This document shows positions 8,853 to 15,083 of a DNA stretch of 15,083 bases, in pieces. The stretch covers positions 1-15,083 of the forward strand of contig DOOY01000068.1 of NCBI GenBank assembly GCA_003514765.1. The letters run 5' to 3'. Origin of the DNA: Nitrosomonas sp. GTDB taxonomy: Bacteria; Pseudomonadota; Gammaproteobacteria; Burkholderiales; Nitrosomonadaceae. A program made the position numbers and the translations under genes. Position 1 is the stretch's first letter. Every line of letters starts with the position of its first letter. Below the pieces are notes generated by a model. It was given only the letters and a program-made list of their open reading frames with translations. It searched no databases and was not told where the DNA came from.

Positions 8853-9579
8853 CAACGGCTTGCTCAGATAGCCGCGCAAGTTCACGTCGGTTTCTTCCTT
8901 CACATAAAATGGCATCATTAAAGTTCAAAACCGCTTCGAGACGCGGCTGGTTTAAAATTTTTTTTAGTGACGCTAAGATCGAAGTATCGATATAAGCAGC
9001 ATCCATGCAAATTTTACCGGTGCTGTCAAGATAACGAATCGCAACAGGATACAAGAAAGCATGCGTATTAACGGCGGACTGCAATAAAGACGCATGGAAA
9101 TGATGAATCTGCAAGCCGTTGCTGGTCGCCCCCTCTGGAAAAATGCAAACGCGTTCCCCGGCAGTTAAAACATTGCCTATCTCCCGGTTGATACGCATGG
9201 TGTCGCTTCGCTTAGCTCGTTTAATAAATAACGTGCCTACTCTTTTGCATAAAAACCCGATAACCGGCCAACCGCGAATTTCTGATTTAGCGACGAACTG
9301 AGTCGGGCAAACTGCCATTAAAAGACAAATATCCAGCCAGGAAACATGATTGGCTACAAAAAGTGCCTGCTGGATGTTCTGGCCAGGTAGCTGACCCGTA
9401 TGGTGTACTTTGATGCACAGTATTTTGAGAATACCGGCTGCCCAGTTTTTCATCATTTGATGTTGCGTTGGACGGGAAAAATAGGGATAAGGGATTGATT
9501 GAATAATTCCCGATACTACATGGAATAACAGGCGGGTAAGACGAATAGTACGAACAAGCCCTGAAGTTGTTTTTTTCAT
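8785..9579 (-). CDS. PlsC-type lysophospholipid acyltransferase (1-acylglycerol-3-phosphate acyltransferase family)
   Basis: This is probably an inner-membrane enzyme moving an acyl chain from acyl-ACP or acyl-CoA to a lysolipid, in phospholipid or related lipid synthesis. From the ATG at 9579 it has 264 residues. Motif I is NHVSWLD (77-83, catalytic H78 and D83). Motif III is FPEGATSNG (from F147), where most PlsC proteins have FPEGTRS. The following stretch, FHASLLQSAV, and the FPEG(A/T)TS form resemble the PlsC/OlsA-like subgroup, so the acceptor could be lysophosphatidate or a lyso-ornithine lipid; the sequence does not decide. The N-terminus (VRTIRLTRLLFHVVSGIIQ) is amphipathic to hydrophobic and may anchor it. 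A TTG at 9600 would add 7 residues; the ATG is preferred, although neither start has a clear Shine-Dalgarno sequence. It converges on apaH with a 68-base overlap. Confidence 0.85.
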   Translation of the reverse strand: MKKTTSGLVRTIRLTRLLFHVVSGIIQSIPYPYFSRPTQHQMMKNWAAGILKILCIKVHHTGQLPGQNIQQALFVANHVSWLDICLLMAVCPTQFVAKSEIRGWPVIGFLCKRVGTLFIKRAKRSDTMRINREIGNVLTAGERVCIFPEGATSNGLQIHHFHASLLQSAVNTHAFLYPVAIRYLDSTGKICMDAAYIDTSILASLKKILNQPRLEAVLNFNDAILCEGRNRRELARLSEQAVANSLSLSPYHKESEKPSYLPGA

Positions 9580-9752
9580 AGTATCTGTAATAAATAACAA
9601 TGGAATTGTTTATCCATTTTATTGTGACTGAACTAAAAACATGCTTAAGTCAAGTGTTTTATCGGGTACAAGTGGCATGATACAACACGAATTTGGAGAT
9701 TGCCTAGGATAATTGCGCACAGCCGTATTATCTCTGTCACAAGTGTAAATTT

Positions 9753-9781
9753 TTGATTTTTTAATTTCATTTTGATAATCT
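9753..9781 (+). promoter_or_regulatory. Candidate promoter for the small exported protein / carbonic anhydrase unit
   Basis: TTGATT (9753-9758) is followed 17 bases later by TAATCT (9776-9781), and GATAAT at 9774-9779 is an alternative -10 with 5 of 6 consensus positions. A start near 9787 would leave a leader of about 80 bases before the ATG at 9867. The surrounding 9580-9866 gap (287 bases) separates two divergent genes. It is AT-rich, and I see no other recognisable gene or RNA in it. Confidence 0.35.
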
Positions 9782-9854
9782 GCTATTGCAAATACTCTCA
9801 AAGGAGCCCGGGCAGTTACCAAGAAATCGTTTAATCAATCAGCATTTATTGGCA

Positions 9855-9860
9855 AAGGAG
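9855..9860 (+). promoter_or_regulatory. Ribosome binding site fixing the start of the small exported protein
   Basis: AAGGAG (9855-9860) lies 6 bases before the ATG at 9867. This is the best Shine-Dalgarno sequence in the window. It selects that ATG over the in-frame ATG at 9786, whose upstream sequence has none. A second AAAGGAG near 9800 has no start codon at a useful distance. Confidence 0.7.
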
Positions 9861-9866
9861 AAACTG

Positions 9867-10097
9867 ATGAAAAAGATTCTACAATTGACACTAACTTTAG
9901 CGATTAGTTTATCTGTGGCAGTGGTGTGCGCTGCTTCACAACAGTCGGATATATCGTCACAAGAAAGTAAATCATCAGACCCAGCTTCAGTGCAATCATC
10001 TCAGCAACCCAAGGCAGCCGCTTCAGCAAATGAAAAACAAAGTGCGAGCAATAAAAAGCCTAATATGGCTGAATATTGTAGAAAACATACTTGTTAA
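9867..10097 (+). CDS. Small exported Ser/Gln/Lys-rich protein of unknown function
   Basis: I do not recognise a named family. The 76-residue product starts with a clear Sec signal peptide (MKKILQLTLTLAISLSVAVV). Cleavage is likely near residue 22 or 23 (VCA-A or CAA-S); the Cys at 21 is preceded by Val, so it is not a good lipobox. The mature part, about 53 residues, is low-complexity and hydrophilic, rich in Ser, Gln, Lys and Ala. It ends in a distinct tail, MAEYCRKHTC (67-76), with two Cys at 71 and 76 that could form a disulfide or bind metal or a cofactor. The ATG is fixed by AAGGAG 6 bases upstream. The carbonic anhydrase gene starts 18 bases after the stop, with its own Shine-Dalgarno sequence, so the two are almost surely co-transcribed. 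Both products are expected outside the inner membrane. Any functional link to the carbonic anhydrase is inference. Confidence 0.7.
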   Translation: MKKILQLTLTLAISLSVAVVCAASQQSDISSQESKSSDPASVQSSQQPKAAASANEKQSASNKKPNMAEYCRKHTC

Positions 10098-10115
10098 TTA
10101 TCTGGAGAAGCGTCA

Positions 10116-10892
10116 ATGAGCATTTTTTCTTTTTTGGCAGGCCTGGTCTTTGTAACAGTTATTTCTTCTTACGCTTTCGCTGCGCCCCATTGGTCTCATG
10201 AAGAACAGGAAGAATGGGGAGCGATTGAAGATGCCGGGAAACCACTGCCACTGAATTATCCATTCGCTGACTGCGGCATCGGGATACACCAATCTCCAGT
10301 AGATTTGGCTGGCGTTGAATTTGACAAAAAAATTAATAAATTGAAGCCAAGGTATCCTGCCGATATGCCTGATTTTTATAATAGCGGACATGCAATACAA
10401 GTTAATACGTCACTTGATTACGCGGGATATTTGGTAATCGGTAAAGAACATTTTCCATTGATACAATTTCATTTTCATGCGCCGAGCGAACATGTAATCA
10501 ATGCCAGAACTTTTGCAGCGGAACTTCATTTTGTGCACGTTAGAGATGATGGAAGAATGGCGGTTCTCGGTGTTTTAATCGAAGTGGGCGAGGAAAATGA
10601 AATGCTGCAGGCTATACTTGATCACATGCCGTATGAAGCAGGAGTGGACAATACTACAAGTCATGTCAAAGTAAATCCTGCCAAGTTGTTGCCGCGTCAT
10701 CGGAAGCATTTTTATACTTATGCAGGGTCATTGACCACGCCGCCTTGCAGAGAGGGTATTAACTGGTATGTTTTGACAGAACCGATAACCATGTCTGAAG
10801 CGCAATTGTTGCAACTGAAAAGTTTTTACACCGATAATGTCAGACTGCCTCAGTCATTAAACGGTAGAATGGTCATTACAAATGATAGATAA
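10116..10892 (+). CDS. Periplasmic alpha-type carbonic anhydrase
   Basis: This enzyme interconverts CO2 and bicarbonate in the periplasm. In an autotroph this would help supply inorganic carbon and buffer protons. The signal peptide spans about 1-22 (SFLAGLVFVTVISSYAFA, cleavage AFA-AP). The zinc ligands fit H119 and H121 in FHFHAPSEH and H138 in ELHFVH. The gatekeeper Glu is E125, the catalytic threonine is T207 in SLTTPP, and H92 in SGHAIQV fits the proton-shuttle histidine (human CA II H64). C53 (ADCG) and C211 (PPCRE) fit the disulfide conserved in bacterial alpha-CAs. At 258 residues all key sites are present, so it should be active. TGGAGAAG around 10103-10110 precedes the ATG. It is the second gene of a pair with the small exported protein. 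Its 3' end faces the minus-strand membrane protein across 52 bases that hold a hairpin. Confidence 0.95.
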   Translation: MSIFSFLAGLVFVTVISSYAFAAPHWSHEEQEEWGAIEDAGKPLPLNYPFADCGIGIHQSPVDLAGVEFDKKINKLKPRYPADMPDFYNSGHAIQVNTSLDYAGYLVIGKEHFPLIQFHFHAPSEHVINARTFAAELHFVHVRDDGRMAVLGVLIEVGEENEMLQAILDHMPYEAGVDNTTSHVKVNPAKLLPRHRKHFYTYAGSLTTPPCREGINWYVLTEPITMSEAQLLQLKSFYTDNVRLPQSLNGRMVITNDR

Positions 10893-10902
10893 ATGTGTCA
10901 GC

Positions 10903-10918
10903 GCTCAGTCAACTGAGC
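10903..10918. terminator. Hairpin in the convergent gap after the carbonic anhydrase gene
   Basis: GCTCAGT (10903-10909) and ACTGAGC (10912-10918) are a perfect 7-base inverted repeat around CA, effectively a 6-base stem with a TCAA loop. A second small stem (GCTA, TTCAG, TAGC) lies a few bases to the right, near 10935. There is no T-run on either strand, so a Rho-independent terminator is not proven. The position between two converging genes suits a transcript-end hairpin. Confidence 0.4.
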
Positions 10919-10944
10919 AATAGTAAGCGACGGCTATTCAGTAG

Positions 10945-11427
10945 CTAATTGTTGGTAAACGCCAGCAAATCTGAAACAAGTTTATGAAATTCTGTCTTTG
11001 GATCGGGTGCATTATTGCTGGATAATTGCGCTGCATCAGATCGTTCATTTGCAGTCTGTCCGCTCGCGGCGCATTTTTCATCGGTAATACTGCGACAAAA
11101 ATCGCAATAATTTTTCCATGCTGTGTTATAGCTGAGTAATTTGTCTTGCGGAATAAAACCCCTCAGAACCTCAAAGTTATACTGCATTTTTGGTAAACGA
11201 GAACAAAGATATTGGTTGATATTCTCTGGCCAACGGATATGCTTGGGGTACATGCTGGCTAATTCTGTTTCTATCGTTTGGCGAAAACCTTCGATTGCTT
11301 CTTGGCGTCGCTTGCGATTTACAATTTCAACCGCTAAGGCAACAAGGCTTACTAATCCCAATAAGAAAAAAGGCCAAAGTGGGACAGTTTCAAAATATTT
11401 GGAAATTTGTTCAGTATATGCTTCCAA
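10945..11427 (-). CDS. One-span membrane protein of unknown function, with CxxC motif
   Basis: I do not recognise a named family. The 160-residue protein has a short N-terminal segment, one strong membrane span (about 16-36, PLWPFFLLGLVSLVALAVEIV) and then a basic patch NRKRR. By the positive-inside rule this places the C-terminal 120 residues in the cytoplasm. The soluble part has a soluble helix (RRQEAIEGFRQTIETELASM), then YPKHIRWPENINQYL, and FIPQDKLLSYNTAWKNYCDFC, a pattern I associate loosely with uncharacterised proteobacterial proteins. C108 and C111 form a CxxC, with further Cys at 75 and 119. The last 40 residues are polar and probably disordered. The start is a TTG at 11427, supported by AAGAGG 5 bases upstream. 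It stands alone, convergent with the carbonic anhydrase gene and divergent from ggt. Confidence 0.65.
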   Translation of the reverse strand: MEAYTEQISKYFETVPLWPFFLLGLVSLVALAVEIVNRKRRQEAIEGFRQTIETELASMYPKHIRWPENINQYLCSRLPKMQYNFEVLRGFIPQDKLLSYNTAWKNYCDFCRSITDEKCAASGQTANERSDAAQLSSNNAPDPKTEFHKLVSDLLAFTNN

Positions 11428-11432
11428 AGCAA

Positions 11433-11438
11433 CCTCTT
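11433..11438 (-). promoter_or_regulatory. Ribosome binding site supporting a TTG start
   Basis: On the minus strand, AAGAGG (11438 to 11433) lies 5 bases before the TTG at 11427-11425. It matches the anti-Shine-Dalgarno sequence well and supports the TTG as the true start; no ATG lies near it in frame. Confidence 0.55.
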
Positions 11439-11565
11439 ATATCAAATTAAGACGAATAATTATCAGTAGCCGATGATTCAATTTTGTTTATTACTTCATA
11501 CCTTAAATCACACATAGTACAAAGATAGGACGGTGAATCTTGCCATAGTCACGGCGATGTATCAA

Positions 11566-11571
11566 TATAAT
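11566..11571 (+). promoter_or_regulatory. Possible -10 element ahead of ggt
   Basis: TATAAT at 11566-11571 fits the -10 consensus fully. The nearest -35-like word, TTGCCA (11540-11545), is 20 bases away, which is too far for a standard promoter, so activation or chance are both open. It lies in the 218-base divergent gap 11428-11645, which holds nothing else I recognise. Confidence 0.3.
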
Positions 11572-11645
11572 ATAGAATTTGTGTCATATTCTTTTATAGA
11601 TTCCAGTTTCATCAGAAATTTTCTCATTTAAATAAGCATAATGCC

Positions 11646-13337
11646 ATGTCCATAACCCAAGTTTTTAAAAATAAACCGATCCATGTTTGGCTTTTATGCC
11701 TTTTTTTTGTGTTCGGTTTTTTTGCAGATCGAAATTATGCAAGTGTACCTGCTGCAGTTGTGTCCGCACATCCTTTGGCGACTGCAGCGGGTACAAAAAT
11801 TCTGAATGAGGGTGGCAATGCTTTTGATGCAGCTGTTGCTGTCACCGCTGCATTGGCGGTAGTTGAACCATATGCCTCAGGTCTGGGCGGTGGTGGATTC
11901 TGGCTATTACATAACGCAACAAGCGGTCACGATATCATGATTGATGGCCGTGAAATTGCTCCGCTTGAAGCATCCGAGCACATGTATCTGAATCAAAATG
12001 GCCAGCCAATTCCGGGCAAATCCCTTAACGGTCCCATTGCTGCCGGAATACCCGGAACACCTGCCGCGCTTGTACATTTGACTCAAAAATATGGGCAGTT
12101 AACGCTTGCGCAGAATCTGACACCTGCAATTCAATTGGCGCGAGATGGTTTTAAAGTAGATCCGCGTTTTGCACGGACACTGCGCCTTCATGAGAAAAAA
12201 TTAGCACAATATGCGGATACAGCTAAAATTTTTCTACCCGACGGAAAACTGCCTGTCACTGGTGACCGATTTCGCCAACCACAGTTGGCGGATACCCTGG
12301 CCGAAATAGCAAAATCAGGTCTGCGTGGTTTTTATCGTGGCCCTGTTGCAAAGGAATTGGTACATTCGGTTAGAAAAGCGGGTGGTGTATGGCGTGAACA
12401 GGACTTGTATCACTATCAGATCGCAGCGCGGGAACCTGTTCAGTTTAATTATCGTGATACGCGCATAACAACAGCATCATTACCTTCAGCCGGTGGTTTA
12501 ACACTGGCGCAAGCATTTAATATTTTAGAATACCTTTCTTTTGATAAAGAAGACCCAAATAACCAGGCACACCTGATTGCTGAGATATTACGTTTGACTT
12601 ATAAGGATCGTATTGAATTGCTTGGCGATAATGATTTTGATCAGGTGCCTGAAAAAAAATTACTGAGTAAAGAATATGCGCGTAAGCAAGCTGCGTTAAT
12701 TGATCCAAAGCAGGCCGGGCAAAGTATATTAAGGCAGCCTGTTATCAATGAAAGTGTTGAAACGACTCATTTTTCAATAATAGATAAGGCGGGTAACCGT
12801 GTTGCAGCTACAATGAGTATCAATACATTTTTTGGTTCTGGATTTGTGGCAGGTAATACCGGGATTTTGCTAAATAATGAAATGGATGATTTTTCACAGG
12901 GAAATAATATACCCAATATTTTTGGCTTGCATGGCTCACATGTCAATATGATTGCACCTGGAAAACGGCCATTATCCAGTATGACGCCTACGTTCGTGGA
13001 AAATGAGGAGGGTATTTTGATAGTTGGAACACCGGGTGGTTCGCGCATTATCAGTATGCTCTTGCTGGTGATCCTCGACTATATTAGCAATAACCAGATG
13101 GATGCTCAAAAACTCGTGGCAAAACCGCGTTTCCACCATCAGTATTTACCTGATTTTATACAAATTGAGCCAGATGCATTTGATTCAGATTGGATTGCAT
13201 CATTAAAGTCCAAAGGTCATGAGGTGCGTATCATGAGTCGAAAATGGGGCAACATGCAACTGATTCTTTTTGACAAAAAGAATCAACGGACACAAGTGGC
13301 TAGTGACCCGAGGGGATTGTCGGATACACATTATTAA
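11646..13337 (+). CDS. ggt: Gamma-glutamyltranspeptidase (glutathione hydrolase proenzyme)
   Basis: This exported N-terminal nucleophile hydrolase cleaves the gamma-glutamyl bond of glutathione and related compounds and can transfer the glutamyl group. The signal peptide covers about 10-33 (VWLLCLFFVFGFFADRNYAS). The large subunit has GGNAFDAAVA, SGLGGGGFWL and the substrate-binding arginine region DGREIAP (R102). Self-cleavage is expected before T373 in ETTHFSIID, making T373 the nucleophile of the small subunit. The small subunit has LLNNEMDDFS, the oxyanion serines in RPLSSMTPT, and GTPGGSRI. The LLNNEMDDFS stretch corresponds to the lid region of E. coli GGT. At 563 residues it has family length and all key residues, so it should mature normally. 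An ATG at 11641 is out of frame; the ATG at 11646 has no clear Shine-Dalgarno sequence. It appears to be a single-gene unit in the periplasm. Confidence 0.95.
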   Translation: MSITQVFKNKPIHVWLLCLFFVFGFFADRNYASVPAAVVSAHPLATAAGTKILNEGGNAFDAAVAVTAALAVVEPYASGLGGGGFWLLHNATSGHDIMIDGREIAPLEASEHMYLNQNGQPIPGKSLNGPIAAGIPGTPAALVHLTQKYGQLTLAQNLTPAIQLARDGFKVDPRFARTLRLHEKKLAQYADTAKIFLPDGKLPVTGDRFRQPQLADTLAEIAKSGLRGFYRGPVAKELVHSVRKAGGVWREQDLYHYQIAAREPVQFNYRDTRITTASLPSAGGLTLAQAFNILEYLSFDKEDPNNQAHLIAEILRLTYKDRIELLGDNDFDQVPEKKLLSKEYARKQAALIDPKQAGQSILRQPVINESVETTHFSIIDKAGNRVAATMSINTFFGSGFVAGNTGILLNNEMDDFSQGNNIPNIFGLHGSHVNMIAPGKRPLSSMTPTFVENEEGILIVGTPGGSRIISMLLLVILDYISNNQMDAQKLVAKPRFHHQYLPDFIQIEPDAFDSDWIASLKSKGHEVRIMSRKWGNMQLILFDKKNQRTQVASDPRGLSDTHY

Positions 13338-13349
13338 TATATTTTTATC

Positions 13350-13385
13350 AAAAAAATCAGGCAAGGACAGTTGCTGTAGCTGATT
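13350..13385 (-). terminator. Possible minus-direction terminator downstream of ggt
   Basis: AATCAG (13355-13360) and CTGATT (13380-13385) are inverted repeats enclosing a smaller stem (ACAG, TTG, CTGT at 13367-13377). Read on the minus strand, the hairpin is followed by a run of seven T (complement of 13350-13356), as in an intrinsic terminator. Read on the plus strand no T-run follows. No minus-strand gene lies upstream of it within the window, so it would act on antisense transcripts entering ggt. The stem is AT-rich and modest. Confidence 0.3.
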
Positions 13386-13420
13386 ATCCATGCTGTTCAA
13401 TCTTCCATGCTAAAATAAAA

Positions 13421-13450
13421 TTGACCTTGAATAGTTAATTGCGTTATTTT
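13421..13450 (+). promoter_or_regulatory. Candidate promoter for xseB-ispA-dxs, flanked by an inverted repeat
   Basis: TTGACC (13421-13426, 5 of 6 consensus positions) is followed 18 bases later by TATTTT (13445-13450), or 17 bases later by TTATTT. It is about 60 bases before the xseB ATG, in the 174-base gap after ggt. ACCTTG (13424-13429), overlapping the -35 box, and CAAGGT (13452-13457), just after the -10 box, form an inverted repeat that could be an operator. Confidence 0.45.
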
Positions 13451-13511
13451 CCAAGGTTCATAATTTTGTATATTTTTTAATTTTTACAGTCTCAATTGTT
13501 GTCAAGATTTT

Positions 13512-13766
13512 ATGGCAAAATCATCAAAAATTTCCACTTTATCTCAACCTGAAAGTTTTGAAGCGGCATCGGCCGAGCTGGAAAAAATTGTTGCGGCTAT
13601 GGAAGCAGGACAAATGACACTCGAGGCATCGCTTACTGCCTATAAACGGGGTGCCGAACTGCTACAATACTGTCAAAAACAACTGCAAGATGCACAACAA
13701 CAAGTACGAATACTCGAAGCCGATATGCTGAAAAACTATACAATGTCCGATACGCATGACCGCTGA
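13512..13766 (+). CDS. xseB: Exodeoxyribonuclease VII small subunit
   Basis: This is the small subunit of exonuclease VII, which binds several copies to the XseA large subunit and acts on single-stranded DNA in repair. The 84-residue protein is one helical hairpin with the family signature: SFEAASAELEKIVAAMEAGQ, LEASLTAYKRGAELLQYC and LQDAQQQVRIL. The first 14 residues are polar and variable. The length is normal for XseB (about 80). XseA is not in the window. It overlaps ispA by 11 bases and leads the cluster with ispA and dxs, an order common in proteobacteria. The ATG has only a weak purine stretch upstream. Confidence 0.93.
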   Translation: MAKSSKISTLSQPESFEAASAELEKIVAAMEAGQMTLEASLTAYKRGAELLQYCQKQLQDAQQQVRILEADMLKNYTMSDTHDR

Positions 13767-14649
13767 TTTTCACAGTTGGGCCAGTCACTGCCAGACATTG
13801 ATTGAAAACTTTTTGGATTCACGATTACCTGGAACAGATTGTGTGCCTGGCCGGCTGCATCAGGCGATGCGATATTCTGTCCTGGGCGGTGGAAAACGAG
13901 TACGCCCGTTATTGGCATTTGCAGCCGGCGAGTTAAGTCGGGCTGACGTCGAACGGGTGATAGTGGTTGCTGCAGCTGTTGAGCTCATTCATGCATATTC
14001 CCTGGTGCATGACGACATGCCCTGTATGGATAATGATGTGCTGCGACGTGGAAAGCCAACGTGCCATATTGAATTTGACGAGGCGACGGCATTACTGACA
14101 GGCGACAGTTTGCAGACACTGGCTTTTGAATTGCTTTCAGAAAAAATTCTGGCTGATGATAGTAAAACGCAACTGGGCATGATGAAGCAGCTTGCCAGTG
14201 CTTCCGGATCAAGAGGTATGGCAGGTGGTCAGGCATTTGATCTGGATAATGTCGGTAAAACGCTTACACTGCCGGAATTGGAATTTATGCATATCCATAA
14301 GACCGGCGCCTTGATTCGTGCCGCAGTCATGTTGGGCGCGCATTGCGGCAGCAATTTGAATAACACACAATTAGAAAAATTGGATCATTTTGCAAAATGC
14401 ATCGGCCTGGCATTTCAAGTTGTTGACGATTTGCTGGACGCTGAAGCTACCACAGCTACACTGGGTAAGACCGCCGGTAAGGACGCCGAAAATAATAAGC
14501 CCACTTACGTCAGTATCATGGGCATTCGGGAAGCACGCGCACTTGCAGAAAAACTGCAACGCGATGCAGATCAAATATTAAATGAGTTTGATGATAACGC
14601 GATCCGGTTGCGTCAAGTAACCGATTTCATTATTAAACGTAAATTCTAG
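13756..14649 (+). CDS. ispA: Farnesyl diphosphate synthase (polyprenyl synthetase family)
   Basis: This enzyme condenses DMAPP/GPP with IPP to farnesyl diphosphate, the precursor of undecaprenyl carrier lipid, quinone side chains and haem O/A. The signatures are GGGKRVRPLL (44-53), the first Asp-rich motif DDMPCMD (D86, D87, D92), GDSLQTLAFELL, GGQAFDL, HKTGALI, and the second Asp-rich motif DDLLD (224-228). The two residues between the aspartates of the first motif (DDxxxxD form) fit bacterial short-chain FPP synthases. The length (297) is typical. The ATG lies inside the end of xseB (11-base overlap), pointing to translational coupling. dxs follows 37 bases downstream. Confidence 0.94.
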   Translation: MTADFHSWASHCQTLIENFLDSRLPGTDCVPGRLHQAMRYSVLGGGKRVRPLLAFAAGELSRADVERVIVVAAAVELIHAYSLVHDDMPCMDNDVLRRGKPTCHIEFDEATALLTGDSLQTLAFELLSEKILADDSKTQLGMMKQLASASGSRGMAGGQAFDLDNVGKTLTLPELEFMHIHKTGALIRAAVMLGAHCGSNLNNTQLEKLDHFAKCIGLAFQVVDDLLDAEATTATLGKTAGKDAENNKPTYVSIMGIREARALAEKLQRDADQILNEFDDNAIRLRQVTDFIIKRKF

Positions 14650-14686
14650 AATTTTTCATATAAGTCAATCAATTTCCAGGTTTTGA

Positions 14687-15083
14687 ATGTATCCACTGCT
14701 AGATAGTATTAACTCTCCCGCTCAATTGCGTAATTTGGAACTTAAGCAGCTACCTGAGTTTGCCAAGGAACTACGCAATTTTCTGATTGAATCAGTTTCA
14801 AAAACTGGTGGGCATTTGTCTTCCAACCTGGGCACCGTCGAATTAACGATTGCCTTGCATTATGTGTTTAATACACCGCATGACCAGCTGGTCTGGGATG
14901 TTGGTCATCAGACTTATGCGCATAAAGTCCTCACAGGCAGGCGTAGTGGCATGCAAAAACTGCGGATGCAAGGTGGCATAGCCGGCTTTCCCAGAAGGAA
15001 TGAAAGTGAATATGATGCATTTGGTACGGCACACTCAAGTACATCAATCAGTGCAGCATTGGGTATGGCGGTGGCAACTCAAC
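14687..15083 (+). CDS. dxs: 1-deoxy-D-xylulose-5-phosphate synthase, N-terminal part (cut by window edge)
   Basis: This is the thiamine-diphosphate enzyme joining pyruvate and glyceraldehyde 3-phosphate in the first step of the MEP isoprenoid pathway. The visible 132 residues start [17 protein letters not shown], typical of DXS. They contain the catalytic-site stretch [19 protein letters not shown] (H43), [10 protein letters not shown] (71-80, H74) and [14 protein letters not shown] (113-126, H116). The full protein should be about 620 residues, so roughly four-fifths lies beyond the right edge. CCAGG at 14676-14680 sits 6 bases before the ATG. The gene follows ispA by 37 bases, so the enzyme that opens the pathway and a later prenyl-chain enzyme are made together. 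Confidence 0.95.
   Translation, partial: MYPLLDSINSPAQLRNLELKQLPEFAKELRNFLIESVSKTGGHLSSNLGTVELTIALHYVFNTPHDQLVWDVGHQTYAHKVLTGRRSGMQKLRMQGGIAGFPRRNESEYDAFGTAHSSTSISAALGMAVATQ

Noticed and set aside
9798..9805. Second AAAGGAG motif upstream of the small exported protein, as start of a leader peptide
   Set aside because: No ATG, GTG or TTG lies at a usable distance after it.
9619..9822. A 67-codon minus-strand reading frame in the gap between the acyltransferase and the small exported protein
   Set aside because: No ribosome binding site, no recognisable motif or signal, composition unlike a real protein, and it overlaps the likely promoter region of the next gene.
9786..9866. N-terminal extension of the small exported protein to the ATG at 9786
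   Set aside because: It would place 27 residues ahead of a perfect signal peptide; AAGGAG at 9855-9860 points to the ATG at 9867.

Overview
The window looks like ordinary chromosomal core sequence of a moderately AT-rich betaproteobacterium. The best guess is an ammonia oxidiser of the Nitrosomonas group. This rests on the divergent fur / bamE-dapB layout, the YbaL-type exchanger, the xseB-ispA-dxs cluster and an exported alpha-carbonic anhydrase, as expected of a CO2-fixing nitrifier. The genus is inferred from general resemblance, not from a search. I see no tRNA, rRNA, CRISPR array, insertion sequence, integrase or prophage gene.

Layout: (1) 1-932, minus strand: the N-terminal part of an aminoglycoside-phosphotransferase-like kinase that runs off the left edge. 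(2) 1160-4796, plus strand: a YbaL/KefB-type cation:proton antiporter followed by an FtsH-type membrane AAA+ protease. (3) 4873-6608, minus strand: fur followed by an MltB-type lytic transglycosylase with a peptidoglycan-binding tail. (4) 6706-8852, plus strand: bamE, dapB and apaH. (5) 8785-9579, minus strand: a PlsC-type acyltransferase whose 3' end overlaps apaH tail to tail. (6) 9867-10892, plus strand: a two-gene unit of a small exported Ser/Gln/Lys-rich protein and a periplasmic alpha-carbonic anhydrase. (7) 10945-11427, minus strand: a one-span membrane protein of unknown function. (8) 11646-13337, plus strand: gamma-glutamyltranspeptidase. (9) 13512-15083, plus strand: xseB, ispA and the start of dxs, a tightly packed cluster feeding isoprenoid synthesis.

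Shared themes are the envelope (BamE, lytic transglycosylase, DapB for diaminopimelate, acyltransferase, FtsH, GGT) and housekeeping or stress control (Fur, ApaH, YbaL). The places most worth a second look are the small protein paired with the carbonic anhydrase, the exchanger + FtsH pair (both gene types occur in mobile heat-resistance loci of other bacteria), the uncharacterised membrane protein with a CxxC motif, and an inverted repeat around the putative xseB promoter. No clearly new multi-gene system is visible. No gap between genes exceeds 300 bases; the longest, 9580-9866, holds a candidate promoter and otherwise nothing I recognise.
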